From: Cellvibrio mixtus subsp. mixtus J3-8
GTDB taxonomy: Bacteria; Pseudomonadota; Gammaproteobacteria; Pseudomonadales; Cellvibrionaceae
NCBI RefSeq assembly: GCF_000766945.1
Contig: NZ_KN266207.1
Coordinates: forward strand, 1,016,412-1,080,411
Direction: 5' to 3'
DNA length: 64,000 nucleotides
The translations under genes were made by a program, and so were the position numbers. The notes under the pieces were generated by a model. That model did no database searches. It was given only the letters and a program-made list of their open reading frames with translations, and was not told where the DNA came from. This document shows positions 63,478 through 64,000 of the stretch, one piece after another (the first letter of the stretch is position 1; the number at the start of each line of letters is the position of its first letter).

Positions 63478-63947
63478 AGGCAACACATCTTGAAAGTTAG
63501 AAACCCAAATGACTTACAGCTCTTTTTATAAACACCTGCAAATCAGGCAACTTTAACGGCCGTCTAGCAAAATGATGGCCGGTTACATGATTTTTATACT
63601 GAATGCCTTTTCTTTATAATTCTTATATCAAAACTTAACTTGGCGCTTAAACAAAGCAGCGGATTCTACGAATTTTTCACAAAAATAGATTCGTTACAGG
63701 GGGTCTTTTACAGTTATTTACGTTAATACAAATCTATTATCATGTATGTAAAAAAAACGTAACTCCTTAAAAACCTTGAAAAATATCTGTAAAAAAACTT
63801 TCAGATAAACTACTTACTTATAGTAATGGACGACATTGTATTAATTTTTAAAGTTTTATTCGTTAATACGCCGTAAAGTATTTTGCGCCACAATGACTTT
63901 ATCAGGCACAAAAACCCCTTATATCATCCAATTAGATTATGAGTAAT
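63478..63947. other. 470-base region upstream of tonB
   Basis: No gene seen. It is strongly A/T-rich and should contain the tonB operon promoter. I could not find an unambiguous Fur box or -35/-10 pair. Confidence 0.4.
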
Positions 63948-64000
63948 AAGAAGGAAGAAGGAAGAAGGAAGAAGGAAGAAGGAAGAAGGAAGAAGGAAGA
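63948..64000. repeat. Heptanucleotide tandem repeat (AAGAAGG)n reaching the window edge
   Basis: Seven perfect AAGAAGG units plus AAGA fill the last 53 bases and continue beyond the window. Seven is not a multiple of three, so unit loss or gain in or near a gene would shift a frame or promoter spacing. It might equally be non-coding. Confidence 0.9.

Overview
The window looks like a chromosomal segment of a Cellvibrio-type gammaproteobacterium (Cellvibrionales). That is inferred from gene content, not from a database match. The supporting content is a GH9 glycoside hydrolase, a secreted lipoprotein with a Ser/Gly-rich linker, a TonB2-type operon (TonB-ExbB-ExbD-ExbD-TPR), polar-flagellar FleSR regulators, Pseudomonas-like PilZ, ThrH and [4Fe-4S] CysH, MiaE, RapA and AcnB. 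I see no insertion sequence, prophage, CRISPR array, rRNA or tRNA gene. Apart from a few hypotheticals and one decayed gene, most of the window is housekeeping.

Layout. 1-2656: flagellar two-component pair fleS-fleR (fleR runs off the left edge) behind a sigma-54 promoter. 2763-5764: a sigma-70 promoter, a yybP-ykoY-type Mn2+ riboswitch, a Gdt1/MneA manganese exporter, a CDP-alcohol phosphatidyltransferase and a lipid-flippase-like membrane protein, probably one operon. 5920-7200: NhaD antiporter. 7745-12577: a compact divergent locus joining a GyrI-like protein, a PTPS-fold protein, an MDR dehydrogenase, a stand-alone RibD-type reductase, a GT4 glycosyltransferase and a SAM methyltransferase. 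No pathway I know uses this combination, and it is the best candidate here for an undescribed biosynthetic system. 12600-16750: LTA-synthase-like phosphotransferase, CbiM-like membrane protein, HIT protein, a possible nuclease-fold protein and YaiI.

17313-24739: a DEAD-box RNA helicase with a long leader, two hypotheticals, RapA, a hexose-6-phosphate mutarotase and a 58-residue membrane peptide. 24802-33650: central metabolism and replication: mdh, a dihydrolipoyl-dehydrogenase-like flavoprotein, dimeric dUTPase, and the tmk/holB/pilZ/tatD neighbourhood split by an opposing rluA-type gene, then ppiB-lpxH.

34450-41470: the carbohydrate and surface region: GH9 enzyme, a decayed PEP-CTERM gene and a 1029-residue lipoprotein with 21 RCC1-like repeats. 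41585-46816: miaE, a DUF1289 protein, an SMP-30-type lipoprotein and acnB with a clear promoter. 46933-54870: a minus-strand run with a SIR2-like protein, a GT-C-like membrane protein, the DUF3999-DUF2339-DUF4230 trio and a small lipoprotein. 54990-58812: pabB, dienelactone-hydrolase-family protein, thrH and cysH. 59581-63477: the TonB2 operon. The right edge is a heptamer repeat that continues past the window.

All calls come from reading the sequence. Family names rest on recognised motifs, lengths and gene order; no search was run.
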